57,178 bases of DNA, taken from positions 1 to 57,178 of the forward strand of contig DATMJW010000051.1 in NCBI GenBank assembly GCA_035553355.1, given 5' to 3'. Below are positions 8,076 through 16,725 of the stretch, piece after piece; position 1 is the first letter of the stretch; each line of letters opens with the position of its first letter. This DNA comes from Gaiellasilicea sp035553355 (GTDB lineage: Bacteria; Actinomycetota; Thermoleophilia; Gaiellales; Gaiellaceae). Below the pieces are notes generated by a model. It worked only from the letters and a program-made list of their open reading frames with translations. It had not been told where the DNA came from and did not search any database. The translations under genes and the position numbers were made by a program.

Positions 8076-8899
8076 TCGACGGCCGCCGCCGCGGCGAGCG
8101 CCTCGACGTGCTCGCGCACGTCGTGGACGCGGAAGATGGACGCGCCGCGGTCGAACGCCGCGACGGCGGCGCCGAGCGACGCGGCGAGGCTGCCCGTGCG
8201 CGCCGCCGGGTCGAAGAGCTTCCCGAGCGAGCTCTTGCGGGAGAGGCCGACCAGCACCGGCCGCCCGAGCGCGACGAGGACGTCGAGCCGGCGCAGGAGC
8301 TCGAAGTTCTGGGCGGGCGTCTTCCCGAAGCCGAAGCCGGGGTCGACGCAGACCCGCTCTTCCGGGATGCCGGCGGCGACCGCGAACGCGAGCCGCTCCT
8401 CGAGGAACGCCGCCACCTCGCCCGCGACGTCCTCGTACCGCGGCGCCACCTGCATCGTCCGCGGCTCGCCCTGCATGTGCATCAGGCAGACGTACGCGCC
8501 CGCGTCCGCGACGACTCCCGCGAGCTCCGGGTCTCCGCGGAGCGCCGTGACGTCGTTGACGAGCTCGGCGCCGAGAGCGAGAGCCCGCCGAGCGACCTCG
8601 GCCTTCGCCGTGTCGATCGAGACGGGGACGCCCTCGAGGCGCTCCAGCACGGGAACGACGCGCCGCAACTCCTCGTCGAGCGCGACCGCGTCGGCGCCCG
8701 GGCGCGTCGACTCGCCACCCACGTCGACGAGGGCCGCGCCCTCGGCGGCCATCCGGCGTGCCGCGGCAGCCGCCGCCGCGGGGTCGAGATGGACGCCGCC
8801 GTCCGAGAAGCTGTCGGGCGTGGCGTTCACGATCCCGACGACGCTCGGCCGCGACAACCGCCGCTCGAGCGGCGGACGCACGTCTGCTGCGAGGCTCAC
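8072..8899 (-). CDS. folP: Dihydropteroate synthase FolP
   Basis: Condenses hydroxymethyl-dihydropterin pyrophosphate with p-aminobenzoate; target of sulfonamides. The 275-residue TIM barrel shows all motifs in order: GIVNATPDSFSDGG, DVGGESTRPGA, NDVTALRGD, DPGFGFGKT and VGLSRKSSLG, with RVHDV at the end. The frame is open far upstream over the DUF4129 gene, but that part is a shadow; homology starts about 18 residues after this GTG. It is the first gene of a folP-folB pair and divergent from the DUF4129 operon. Confidence 0.95.
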   Translation of the reverse strand: MSLAADVRPPLERRLSRPSVVGIVNATPDSFSDGGVHLDPAAAAAAARRMAAEGAALVDVGGESTRPGADAVALDEELRRVVPVLERLEGVPVSIDTAKAEVARRALALGAELVNDVTALRGDPELAGVVADAGAYVCLMHMQGEPRTMQVAPRYEDVAGEVAAFLEERLAFAVAAGIPEERVCVDPGFGFGKTPAQNFELLRRLDVLVALGRPVLVGLSRKSSLGKLFDPAARTGSLAASLGAAVAAFDRGASIFRVHDVREHVEALAAAAAVE

Positions 8900-8947
8900 G
8901 CGAATGAGTCTGCCAACGAGAGCGCGCCGAGCGCGTCTAAGCGGAGG

Positions 8948-9874
8948 ATGACCGCGACCCGCGTCACGACGGTGCTCGGCGTCCTGGCGGCGGTCGCCGT
9001 CGTCGCCGTTGCCTCGCGTGGCTCGACCCCGGCGACGACGGACCGCGTGCGGCAGCCGTCGGACACCCTGCTCGACCTCGTCTTCTCGCTCTACGTCGTC
9101 GGGATCGCGCTCGGCGCCGTGCTGTTCGTGGCGCTGCTCGTGCTGCGCCGCTTCGCGACGCTCGCGGAGCGGCCGCCGGGGCGCGGGAACCCGCTGCGGA
9201 CGTTCCTCGTCGCGGTCGTCCTGATCACGGCGCTGTTCGCGGTGCTCCGGTGGCTCCAGGTGACCGACCCGGCGATCACGCCGCGCGAGGTGCCGGCGGT
9301 GCCGCCGGCGGACGCCGCGCCGACGCCGACGCGGGACACGGCGGAGCAGTACGAGGCGGAGTTCGCCTGGCGGCCGCTGCTCGCGCTCGGCCTCGTCGCG
9401 CTCCTGGCCGTCCTCGCGTGGTGGCGGGCCGGGCGGGCGCGCCGCCTCGCGCGCGAGCGGACGCCGCGACAGACGCTCGCCGAGACGCTCGCGGACGTGC
9501 TCGAGGAGACGCTCGACGCGCTGCGCGCCGAGCCGGATCCGCGTCGCGCCGTGATCGGCGCCTACGCGCGGCTCGAGCGGGTCGCCGCGGCGTCCGGTCT
9601 GGCGCGGCGGCCGGCGGAGGCGCCGCTCGAGTACCTGGGGCGGATGCTGGCGGGGCTCGAGGTCGGGGAGGCGGCGGTGCGACGGCTCACCGTCCTCTTC
9701 GAACGGGCAAAGTTCTCGCACCATGCGATGGACGCGGCGATGAAGGACGAGGCGATCGGCGCGCTCGAGTCGGTGCAGGAGGACCTGCACCAGGCCGAGC
9801 TGCGCGCGCGCCGCGCCCGCGCGGAGGCGGCGGCGCTCGCGCGCGAGCGTGCGCAGGAGCGGGCGCGCGCGTGA
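8948..9874 (+). CDS. DUF4129 membrane protein
   Basis: A 308-residue protein with three predicted membrane helices (about residues 5-22, 45-66 and 80-100, with a fourth near 145-160) and a cytoplasmic C-terminal DUF4129 domain: RRAVIGAYARLERVAAASG, EAPLEYLGRML, LTVLFERAKFS. DUF4129 usually forms the tail of transglutaminase-like proteins encoded beside MoxR and DUF58; here it stands as its own gene. It is the first of five overlapping plus-strand genes and has GGAGG directly before the ATG. Confidence 0.82.
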   Translation: MTATRVTTVLGVLAAVAVVAVASRGSTPATTDRVRQPSDTLLDLVFSLYVVGIALGAVLFVALLVLRRFATLAERPPGRGNPLRTFLVAVVLITALFAVLRWLQVTDPAITPREVPAVPPADAAPTPTRDTAEQYEAEFAWRPLLALGLVALLAVLAWWRAGRARRLARERTPRQTLAETLADVLEETLDALRAEPDPRRAVIGAYARLERVAAASGLARRPAEAPLEYLGRMLAGLEVGEAAVRRLTVLFERAKFSHHAMDAAMKDEAIGALESVQEDLHQAELRARRARAEAAALARERAQERARA

Positions 9875-10392
9875 CCCGGCTGCTGCGCCGGCTGGCGCCG
9901 CTTCCCGTCGCCGCGACTGCGGCGCTCGCGTTCGTCCTGCTCACGTTTCCGGGCAGGAGCGGGATCGCGATCCGCGTCTACGAGCTGTTCGTCGCGGCAT
10001 TCGCGCTCGCCGTCCTCGTCGCAGCCGTACGGCGGGCGCAGCCGGTCGCGCGCGACTCGCTCTTCGAGCGCGGGCTCCGCCGGCCCGTTCGCGCGAACAC
10101 GTCGATCCCGGAGCTCGAGCGGCTTCGCCGCGAGGTCGCCCTCGCGACGGCGACCGCGTTCGACGTGCACGTGCGGCTGCGCCCGACGGTGCGACGGGTC
10201 GCGCGGCAGCGGCTGCTCGCGCGACGCGGCATCGACCTCGACGCGCAGCCGGAGCAGGCGAGGGAGATCCTCGGCGCCGCGGCCTGGGAGCTCGCACGTG
10301 CGGATCGGCCCGCGCCCCGCGACCGCAACGCGCCGGGGCTCCGCCCTCAGGAGCTGCGCGAGGTCGTCGAGGCGCTGGAGCGGGTCGCATGA
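9871..10392 (+). CDS. Membrane protein of unknown function in the MoxR operon
   Basis: A 173-residue protein. A positively charged N-terminus (TRLLRRLAPL) is followed by two membrane helices (AATAALAFVLLTF and YELFVAAFALAVLVAAV), then an Arg-rich cytoplasmic domain of about 115 residues. No family is recognised; position and length resemble unnamed proteins found between DUF4129 and MoxR genes in actinobacteria. The GTG overlaps the DUF4129 stop as GTGA and the gene's own stop overlaps the moxR ATG as ATGA, so it is translationally coupled on both sides. Confidence 0.75.
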   Translation: MTRLLRRLAPLPVAATAALAFVLLTFPGRSGIAIRVYELFVAAFALAVLVAAVRRAQPVARDSLFERGLRRPVRANTSIPELERLRREVALATATAFDVHVRLRPTVRRVARQRLLARRGIDLDAQPEQAREILGAAAWELARADRPAPRDRNAPGLRPQELREVVEALERVA

Positions 10393-11369
10393 CGCTCACG
10401 CTGCCGCAGGTCCAGGAGCTCGCGGGCCGGATCCTCGACGAGGTCGAGCGCGCCGTCGTCGGGAAGCGCGACGCGCTCGAGCTCGTGCTGCTCGGGCTGC
10501 TCGCCGACGGTCACGTCCTGCTCGAGGACTACCCGGGGCTCGCGAAGACGCTGACGGCGCGCTCGTTCGCGCAGGTGACGTCGATCGGCTTCTCGCGGAT
10601 CCAGTTCACGCCGGACCTGATGCCCGCCGACGTCACCGGCTCCTCGATCTGGAGCCAGCGCGAGGGCGACTTCGAGTTCCGGCCCGGCCCGATCTTCACG
10701 AACCTCCTCCTGGCGGACGAGATCAACCGCGCCCCGCCGAAGACGCAGGCGGCGCTGCTCGAGGCGATGCAGGAGCGGCAGGTGACGATCGAGGGGACGA
10801 CGCACCCGCTCGCGCGGCCGTTCCTCGTCCTCGCGACGCAGAACCCGATCGAGTACGAGGGGACGTACCCGCTGCCGGAGGCGCAGCTCGACCGCTTCCT
10901 GCTGCGCGTGTCGTTCGGCTACCCGGACGCCGAGGACGAGTGGGAGGTGCTGTCGCGGCGGCTCGAGCGCGGCGCCGACGACGTCGAGCTCGACGCGGTC
11001 GTCGATCCGCCGACGGTGCTCGCCCTGCAGGCGGCGATCGAGCAGGTGCACGTGAGCGCGTCCATCGGTCGCTACATCGTCGACCTCGTCGCGGCGACAC
11101 GCGCGAGCGGCTCGACCGCGGTCGGCGCGAGCCCCCGCGGGTCGCTGGCGCTCCTCAAGCTGTCGCGCTGCCGCGCCGCGCTCGCAGGCCGCGACTTCGT
11201 GACGCCGGACGACGTGAAGGCCGTCGCCGTGCCCGCGCTCGCGCACCGCCTGATGCTGCGGCCCGAGCTCTGGGTGCAGCGGTTGAGCGCCGACGACGTC
11301 GTGCGCGAGGTGCTCGAGTCGGTGCCGACGCCCGCTGCCGAGGAGCCCGAAGCGGCGCCGCCGCGATGA
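10389..11369 (+). CDS. MoxR-family AAA+ ATPase
   Basis: A 326-residue MoxR ATPase, a chaperone-like AAA+ protein thought to act with VWA or DUF58 partners at the membrane. Walker A is DYPGLAKT (residues 47-54, the GLAKT variant common in actinobacterial MoxR), Walker B is LLADEINRA, sensor 1 is LATQNPIEYEGTYPLPEAQLDRF, and the lid domain ends in SPRGSLALLKLSR and VTPDDVKAVA. Its neighbours (DUF4129, DUF58) are the standard MoxR partners. Confidence 0.93.
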   Translation: MTLTLPQVQELAGRILDEVERAVVGKRDALELVLLGLLADGHVLLEDYPGLAKTLTARSFAQVTSIGFSRIQFTPDLMPADVTGSSIWSQREGDFEFRPGPIFTNLLLADEINRAPPKTQAALLEAMQERQVTIEGTTHPLARPFLVLATQNPIEYEGTYPLPEAQLDRFLLRVSFGYPDAEDEWEVLSRRLERGADDVELDAVVDPPTVLALQAAIEQVHVSASIGRYIVDLVAATRASGSTAVGASPRGSLALLKLSRCRAALAGRDFVTPDDVKAVAVPALAHRLMLRPELWVQRLSADDVVREVLESVPTPAAEEPEAAPPR

Positions 11370-12655
11370 CGCGCGCGGCATCGCCGCGCGTCGCGGGGTA
11401 CTCGCTGCTCGCGGCGCTCGGGCTCCTCGGAGCGCTGGCGGCGCGGCGCCCCGAGCTCGCCGTGCTCGCCGCGCCCTTCGCGCTCGCGCTCGTCGTGGGG
11501 CTGCAGCCGTCGCGCGCACCGGCGCCGCGGATCTCGCTCGCGCTCGACCGCGAGCGCGCGATCGAGGGCGACGAGGTCATCGCGGAACTCGCGGTCCGCA
11601 GCGACTTCCCGATCGAGCGGCTCGAGCTCCTGCTGGCGCTTCCCGACGGCGTCGAGGTCGCCGATGGGTCGAACGCGCACGCGGTCCGGCTCGGCTGGGA
11701 GGACGAGCGGGTGCTCGCGCTTCGCCTCCGCTGCACGCGCTGGGGGAACCGGACGCTCGGGGACGTGCGGCTGCGGGCCCGCGGCCGCTTCGGCGTCGTC
11801 GTGTGGGAGCAGCAGCTGTGGCTCCCGCAGCCTCTTCGTGTCTACCCGCGCCCGGAGACGCTGCGGCGGCTCGTCCCGCCTCGCTCGACGCAGCCCTTCA
11901 GCGGCAACGACGTCGCGCGGCAGAAGGGGGACGGGCTCGAGTTCGCCGACCTGCGGCCGTTCCTCCCGGGCGACCGTGTGCACTCGATCAACTGGCGCGC
12001 GAGCGCCCGCCTCCAGGGCCGCGGCGGCTCCGGCCTCGTCGTGAACGAGCGCCACCCCGAGCGGAACGCCGACGTGATCCTCTTCCTCGACAGCTTCGTC
12101 GACGCTCGCCGCGGCGGCAGCTCCACCCTCGACCTCGCGGTGCGGGCCGCCGCGGCGATCGCGACGCGCTACCTCGCCCGGCGCGACCGCGTCGGCCTCG
12201 TCTCGTTCGGCGGCGTGCTGCGCTGGCTCGTGCCCGGGATGGGTCTCGCGCAGCGCTACCGGATCGTCGACGCGCTGCTCGAGACCGAGGTCGTCTTCAA
12301 CTACGCGTGGAAGGACGTCTCGATCGTGCCCGCGCGGACGCTGCCGCCCCAGGCGCTCGTGCTCGCGGTGACACCGCTCCTCGACGAGCGGGCAGTCGGT
12401 GCGTTCCTCGACCTGCGCGCACGCGGCCACGACCTCGCCGTCGTCGAGGTGTCGCCGGAGCCGTTCGCCGATCCGGGAGGCGACGAGCTCGACCGCCTCG
12501 CGCACCGGCTCTGGCTGCTCCACCGCGAGGAGCTGCGCGCGCGCTTCGAGGCGGTCGGCGTCCCGGTCGCGCGCTGGCGCGAGGACGTGCCGCTCGAAGC
12601 CGTGCTCGAGGGGGTGAGATCGTTCCGGCGACACGCTCGGCTCGCGCGCGCGTAG
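11366..12655 (+). CDS. DUF58 domain protein, partner of the MoxR ATPase
   Basis: A 429-residue protein with two N-terminal membrane helices, an Ig-like region (about 50-170), and a C-terminal DUF58 domain. The family motif is FADLRPFLPGDRVHSINWRAS, followed by a VWA-like fold (VILFLDSF, DRVGLVSFGG). MIDAS-type residues are only partly conserved. The ATG overlaps the moxR stop as ATGA. DUF58 proteins are believed to be remodelled by the MoxR ATPase; the biological role is unknown. Confidence 0.88.
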   Translation: MTRAASPRVAGYSLLAALGLLGALAARRPELAVLAAPFALALVVGLQPSRAPAPRISLALDRERAIEGDEVIAELAVRSDFPIERLELLLALPDGVEVADGSNAHAVRLGWEDERVLALRLRCTRWGNRTLGDVRLRARGRFGVVVWEQQLWLPQPLRVYPRPETLRRLVPPRSTQPFSGNDVARQKGDGLEFADLRPFLPGDRVHSINWRASARLQGRGGSGLVVNERHPERNADVILFLDSFVDARRGGSSTLDLAVRAAAAIATRYLARRDRVGLVSFGGVLRWLVPGMGLAQRYRIVDALLETEVVFNYAWKDVSIVPARTLPPQALVLAVTPLLDERAVGAFLDLRARGHDLAVVEVSPEPFADPGGDELDRLAHRLWLLHREELRARFEAVGVPVARWREDVPLEAVLEGVRSFRRHARLARA

Positions 12656-13170
12656 CCGTCGCCGCCTCCGCCCTCGGCGGAGCCGCCGCGCTCGCGGCTT
12701 CGCTCGCCGCCGCGCCGCGGAGCGAGGCGGCGTCCGCTGCGAGCGCCGGGATGGGCGCGGCCGCGGTAGCCGCGCTCGCGCTCGCGCTCCTCGCGCGGCG
12801 CCCGTCGCTCGTCGCGGTCGCCGCCGCGCTCGTCGGTGGGCAGTACTCGCTCCTGCTCGCCGTCGAGAGTCCCGCCCTCGACACGCGCGCGGCGGTCGTC
12901 GCCGCGGCCCTGTACGTCGTCGCCGAGCTCGGCTACTGGGGCGTGGAGCTGCGCGGAGCGGTCGCCGACGAGCCCGGGATGCTGCTGCGCCGCGTCGCCG
13001 TCCTCTGCGCGACGGCGGTGGGAGTCGCCGTCTTCGGAATCGCGCTGCTCACGCTCGTCGAGACGGTCGGCCGCGGCGGCCGCGTGCTCGAAGCCGCAGG
13101 CGTCGCTGCGGCCGTCGGGGTGCTCGCGCTCGTGGTGCTCGCGGCCCGCGCGGGGCCGCGGGAGGGCTAG
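12619..13170 (+). CDS. Small multi-helix membrane protein ending the MoxR operon, probable ATC start
   Basis: No family recognised. The frame encodes about 183 residues with five hydrophobic segments, the last near VGVLALVVLAARAG. There is no ATG, GTG or TTG before the first helix. The only plausible initiator is ATC 12619, directly preceded by GAGGGGGTGAG, a near-perfect Shine-Dalgarno, giving an N-terminus VPATRSARARVAVAAS with a positive inside flank. The first canonical start is ATG 12751, which would drop the first helix and give 139 residues. It overlaps the DUF58 end. Confidence 0.6.
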   Translation: MVPATRSARARVAVAASALGGAAALAASLAAAPRSEAASAASAGMGAAAVAALALALLARRPSLVAVAAALVGGQYSLLLAVESPALDTRAAVVAAALYVVAELGYWGVELRGAVADEPGMLLRRVAVLCATAVGVAVFGIALLTLVETVGRGGRVLEAAGVAAAVGVLALVVLAARAGPREG

Positions 13171-15119
13171 CCCTTCGCGCCCTCGGGCGGCGGCGGCTGC
13201 ATCCCGAGCCCCGGCACCGGCCGCGGCTTCGGCGACGGCGCCGGCTTCCGCTCCTGCTCGGGCTCCGGCTGCGGCTCCGGCCGCGCCGGCGCCTCCTCCG
13301 GGAACACCGAGGACTCGTCCTCGCCGGCGAGCAGGCGCTCGAACTGGTCCTTGTCGATCGTCTCGCGCTCGATCAGGATCGCCGACAGCCGGTGCAGCTC
13401 GTCCATGTGCTCGCGCAGGACGCGGTGCGCGGTCGCGTGCGCCTCCTCGATCACGCGCCGGATCTCGTCGTCGATCTCGCGGGCGATCTCGTCGGAGTAG
13501 GCGGGCTCGTTGCCCATCTCGCGGCCGAGGAACGGCTGGTCGTGGTTGCGGCCGAGGACGCGCGGGCCGAGCTTCTCGCTCATGCCGTAGCGCATCACCA
13601 TCGCCTTGGACGTCGCCGTCACCTTCTCGAGGTCGTTCGCGGCACCGGTCGTCACCTCGTGGAAGACGAGCTCCTCGGCCGCGCGGCCGCCGAGCGTCAT
13701 CGCGAGGTCGTCCATCAGCGTCGACTTCGTCGTCAGGTAGCGATCCTCGGTCGGCAGCGAGATCGTGAGGCCGAGGGCCTGCCCGCGGGAGACGATCGTG
13801 ATCTTGTGGACCGGATTCGTGTTCTCGAGGTAGTGCCCGACGAGCGCGTGCCCCATCTCGTGGTACGCGGTGATCTTGCGCTCCTTCTCGCCGAGCAGCC
13901 GGGCCTTCTTCTCCGGCCCTGCGATCACGCGCATGATCCCTTCCTCGAGCTCGTCCTGGCCGATCGTCTTCTTCCCGCGCCGCGCCGCGAGGAGCGCCGC
14001 CTCGTTGATCAGGTTCGCGAGATCCGCGCCCGTGAAGCCGGGCGTGCCGGCGGCGAGGGTGTCGAGGTCGATCTCCGGCGCGAGCGGCTTCCCCTTCGAG
14101 TGCACCTCGAGGATCTTGCGGCGGCCGTTCCGGTCGGGCCGGTCGACGACGATCTGGCGATCGAAGCGGCCCGGGCGCAGGAGCGCCGGGTCGAGGATGT
14201 CCGGCCGGTTCGTGGCGGCGATGAGGATGATGTTGTCCTTCATCTCGAAGCCGTCCATCTCGACGAGCAGCTGGTTCAGCGTCTGCTCGCGCTCGTCGTG
14301 GCCGCCGCCGAGGCCGGCGCCGCGGTGGCGGCCGACGGCGTCGATCTCGTCCATGAAGATGATGCAGGGACTCGACTGCTTCGCCTGCTCGAAGAGGTCG
14401 CGGACGCGCGACGCGCCGACGCCGACGAACATCTCCACGAAGTCCGAGCCGGAGATGGAGAAGAACGGCACGCCCGCCTCGCCGGCGACCGCGCGCGCGA
14501 GCAGCGTCTTACCGGTACCGGGCGGCCCGTAGAGGAGGACGCCCTTCGGGATGCGCGCGCCGAGCGCCTGGAACTTCTTCGGGTTCTCGAGGAACTCCTT
14601 GATCTCGTGCAGCTCCTCGACCGCCTCGTCAGCGCCCGCGACGTCCTTGAAGCCGATCTTCGGCGAGTCGGGCGTCATCCGCTTGGCGCGGCTCTTGCCG
14701 AAGCTCATCACCTTCGAGCCGCCGCCCTGCACCTGGTTCATGAGGAAGATCCAGAACGCGATCAGGAGCGCGAACGGGAGCATCGTGATGAGGAGCGAGC
14801 TCCACCACGCGCCACCCGTGCCCGCGGAGTCGTAGCGGACGTTCTCGCGCTTGAGCACGTCCTCGAACGCGAGCGCCGACTGCGGGCTGACGTAGTTCAC
14901 CTGCACCTCGTCGCCGCCGACGAGCTTCGCGTCGATCCGCTGACGGTTCGGCGTGAACTTGACCTCCTGGACGTTCCCGCTCTCCGCCTGCTGGATCAGC
15001 TCGGAGTAGGTCAGCTGCTCCCGGTTCTCGCCGCGCGGAATCAGCGTCTGGCTCGCCAGGTACACGAGCAGCACGATGACGAGAAGGGGGAAGAGCGCGC
15101 TGCGGAAAAAGCGATTCAA
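13167..15119 (-). CDS. ftsH: ATP-dependent zinc metalloprotease FtsH
   Basis: Membrane-anchored AAA+ protease that degrades misfolded membrane and some soluble proteins. The 650 residues have a first helix at 8-24, a periplasmic loop, a second helix near 108-127, Walker A GPPGTGKT (198-205), Walker B IIFMDEID (253-260), the SRH around RPGRFDRQ, and the zinc site HEMGH (420-424; most family members have HEAGH). The tail is Pro/Glu/Gln/Lys-rich, as in many actinobacterial FtsH proteins. The start is TTG with GGAG at good spacing. It follows hpt and tilS, the usual order. Confidence 0.97.
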   Translation of the reverse strand: MNRFFRSALFPLLVIVLLVYLASQTLIPRGENREQLTYSELIQQAESGNVQEVKFTPNRQRIDAKLVGGDEVQVNYVSPQSALAFEDVLKRENVRYDSAGTGGAWWSSLLITMLPFALLIAFWIFLMNQVQGGGSKVMSFGKSRAKRMTPDSPKIGFKDVAGADEAVEELHEIKEFLENPKKFQALGARIPKGVLLYGPPGTGKTLLARAVAGEAGVPFFSISGSDFVEMFVGVGASRVRDLFEQAKQSSPCIIFMDEIDAVGRHRGAGLGGGHDEREQTLNQLLVEMDGFEMKDNIILIAATNRPDILDPALLRPGRFDRQIVVDRPDRNGRRKILEVHSKGKPLAPEIDLDTLAAGTPGFTGADLANLINEAALLAARRGKKTIGQDELEEGIMRVIAGPEKKARLLGEKERKITAYHEMGHALVGHYLENTNPVHKITIVSRGQALGLTISLPTEDRYLTTKSTLMDDLAMTLGGRAAEELVFHEVTTGAANDLEKVTATSKAMVMRYGMSEKLGPRVLGRNHDQPFLGREMGNEPAYSDEIAREIDDEIRRVIEEAHATAHRVLREHMDELHRLSAILIERETIDKDQFERLLAGEDESSVFPEEAPARPEPQPEPEQERKPAPSPKPRPVPGLGMQPPPPEGAKG

Positions 15120-15136
15120 GAAGTCTCCTGCACGTC

Positions 15137-15164
15137 AGGGTACCAACGTTGTCCCGTCACAACG
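15137..15164 (-). promoter_or_regulatory. ftsH promoter with extended -10 and adjacent dyad
   Basis: On the minus strand TGGTACCCT (TGN plus a TANNNT box) lies 17 bases before the TTG start. Just upstream is a perfect dyad, CGTTGT, 6-base spacer, ACAACG (15147-15164). The dyad covers the -35 area, so it may be an activator or repressor site. Confidence 0.45.
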
Positions 15165-15194
15165 CCGGGGCGGCCGACGGCGGTGCGGCGACAC

Positions 15195-15752
15195 CTAATG
15201 CGGGGGAATGAGGTGCTCGGCGAGGACGCCGACGTACGGGAGGTTGCGGTAGCGCTCCGCGTAGTCGAGCCCGTAGCCGATCACGAACTTGTTCGGGATC
15301 TCGAACCCCACGTAGCGCACCGGGACGTCGATCTCGCGGCGCTCCGGCTTCGTCAGGAGCGCGCAGATCTCGAGCGACCGCGGCTTCCGCGCGCGGAGGC
15401 TCCGCATCAGGTACGAGAGCGTCAGCCCGGAGTCGATGATGTCCTCGACGACGAGCACGTCGCGCCCCGCGATGTTCGTGTCGAGGTCCTTGAGGATCCG
15501 GACGACGCCCGAGCTGTCGGTCTGCGCGCCGTACGACGAGATCGCCATGAAGTCGATCTCGCACGGGACCGTGAGCTCGCGCATCAGGTCGGCCATGAAG
15601 AAGACAGCGCCCTTCAGCACGCCGATCAGGAGCAGGTCGCCGTCGCCGTAGTCGCGCGAGATCTCCTCCCCGAGCTCGCGGATGCGCGCCTCGAGGCGGT
15701 CCTGCTCGATCAGGATCTCGCCGACGCCTTCGTCCACCGTCACGATCTCCAC
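15195..15752 (-). CDS. hpt: Hypoxanthine phosphoribosyltransferase
   Basis: Converts hypoxanthine or guanine and PRPP to IMP or GMP in purine salvage. The 185 residues show GVLKGAVFFMADL (pyrophosphate loop), the flexible-loop SSYG, the PRPP motif VLVVEDIIDSGLTL with its two acidic residues, and VGFEIPNKFVIGYGLDY at the C-terminus, where the purine is held. It begins two bases after the tilS stop codon and lies just before ftsH, the classic tilS-hpt-ftsH string. Confidence 0.96.
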   Translation of the reverse strand: MEIVTVDEGVGEILIEQDRLEARIRELGEEISRDYGDGDLLLIGVLKGAVFFMADLMRELTVPCEIDFMAISSYGAQTDSSGVVRILKDLDTNIAGRDVLVVEDIIDSGLTLSYLMRSLRARKPRSLEICALLTKPERREIDVPVRYVGFEIPNKFVIGYGLDYAERYRNLPYVGVLAEHLIPPH

Positions 15753-15753
15753 C

Positions 15754-16725
15754 TCAGCCCCTCCACGCGGTCACGACTCCTTCCCACCCCGGCGCCTCGG
15801 CGACACCGGGCACGGCGACGACCTCATCCCCGCGCACGACGAGCGGCCACCCGTCGCGCTCCGCCCGCGGCACCTTCGCGTCCACGAGCAGATCCTGCAC
15901 CTTCTTGCGGCGGCCGGCGAGCCGGTCGCCGGGGCGGCGGCCGCGCACGACGAGCCCGGGCGCGTCGCTCTCGATCAGCCACGGTCCCCAGCTGACGCGG
16001 CCTTCCAGCCGCAGCGTGCCGTACTCCCGGACGGCGCGGAGACCGCCGCCGAGGTCGGCGCTCCTCGTCCCCTCGCGCGTCGAGAGCAGCTCGAGGAGCG
16101 TCCGCTCGAGCGTCCGCGGCAGCCGCGGCCGCTCCTCTGCGAGCGCGAGCAGATTCGCCCGTGCGCGTCCGTCGAGCCGGTCGAGGAGCGGCAGCAGCTC
16201 GCGGCGGACGAGGCCGCGCTTCGTGTCGGCGTTCGACGAGTCGACCCGGAACGGCAGGCCGCGCTCGCGCAGGAACGCCTCCGTCTCCTCGCGCCAGAGG
16301 GGAAGGAGCGGCCGGACGACGCCGTCCTCGCGCTTCGCCTTCAGCCCCCGTGCCGTCCCGCTGCCGACGAGCCGCAGCAGCACCGTCTCGACCTGGTCGG
16401 AGGCCGTGTGGCCGGTCGCGCGCAGGCCGTACCGCCGCGTCGTCTCGTAGCGCGCGTCGCGAAGGGCCGCCTCCGTCGCGACGGGCACCCGGCCGTCGAC
16501 CACCTCGGCGCCGAGCACCTCCCGGCAGAAGCGGGCGTCCTCCTCCGACTCGCGCCCGCGAAGGCCGTGCGCGACGTGCACCGCGCGAACGTCGTAGCCG
16601 AGCCCGCGCAGCACGTGCAGCAGGCACGTCGAGTCGGCGCCGCCGGAGACGAGGCAGGTGACGCTCGCACCGGGCTCGATCAGCCCGCGCTCGCGGATGA
16701 ACGCCTCGACGCGCGCCTCGATCAC
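15754..16725 (-). CDS. tilS: tRNA(Ile)-lysidine synthase TilS
   Basis: Attaches lysine to C34 of tRNA-Ile2 (anticodon CAU) so it reads AUA. The 323-residue protein carries the N-type PP-loop motif SGGADS (27-32) and the HGLRGRES motif, and LRATGHTASDQVETVLLRLVGSG, the TilS signature. The short C-terminal domain (GDRLAGRRKKVQDLLVD) matches compact actinobacterial forms. I use GTG 16725, which overlaps the upstream stop as GTGA; an ATG 13 codons earlier gives an unlikely extension. Confidence 0.94.
   Translation of the reverse strand: MIEARVEAFIRERGLIEPGASVTCLVSGGADSTCLLHVLRGLGYDVRAVHVAHGLRGRESEEDARFCREVLGAEVVDGRVPVATEAALRDARYETTRRYGLRATGHTASDQVETVLLRLVGSGTARGLKAKREDGVVRPLLPLWREETEAFLRERGLPFRVDSSNADTKRGLVRRELLPLLDRLDGRARANLLALAEERPRLPRTLERTLLELLSTREGTRSADLGGGLRAVREYGTLRLEGRVSWGPWLIESDAPGLVVRGRRPGDRLAGRRKKVQDLLVDAKVPRAERDGWPLVVRGDEVVAVPGVAEAPGWEGVVTAWRG

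Noticed and set aside
13392..15995. Long plus-strand open frame over ftsH and hpt
   Set aside because: Shadow of strongly conserved minus-strand genes; no domain and biased Arg/Leu/Asp composition.
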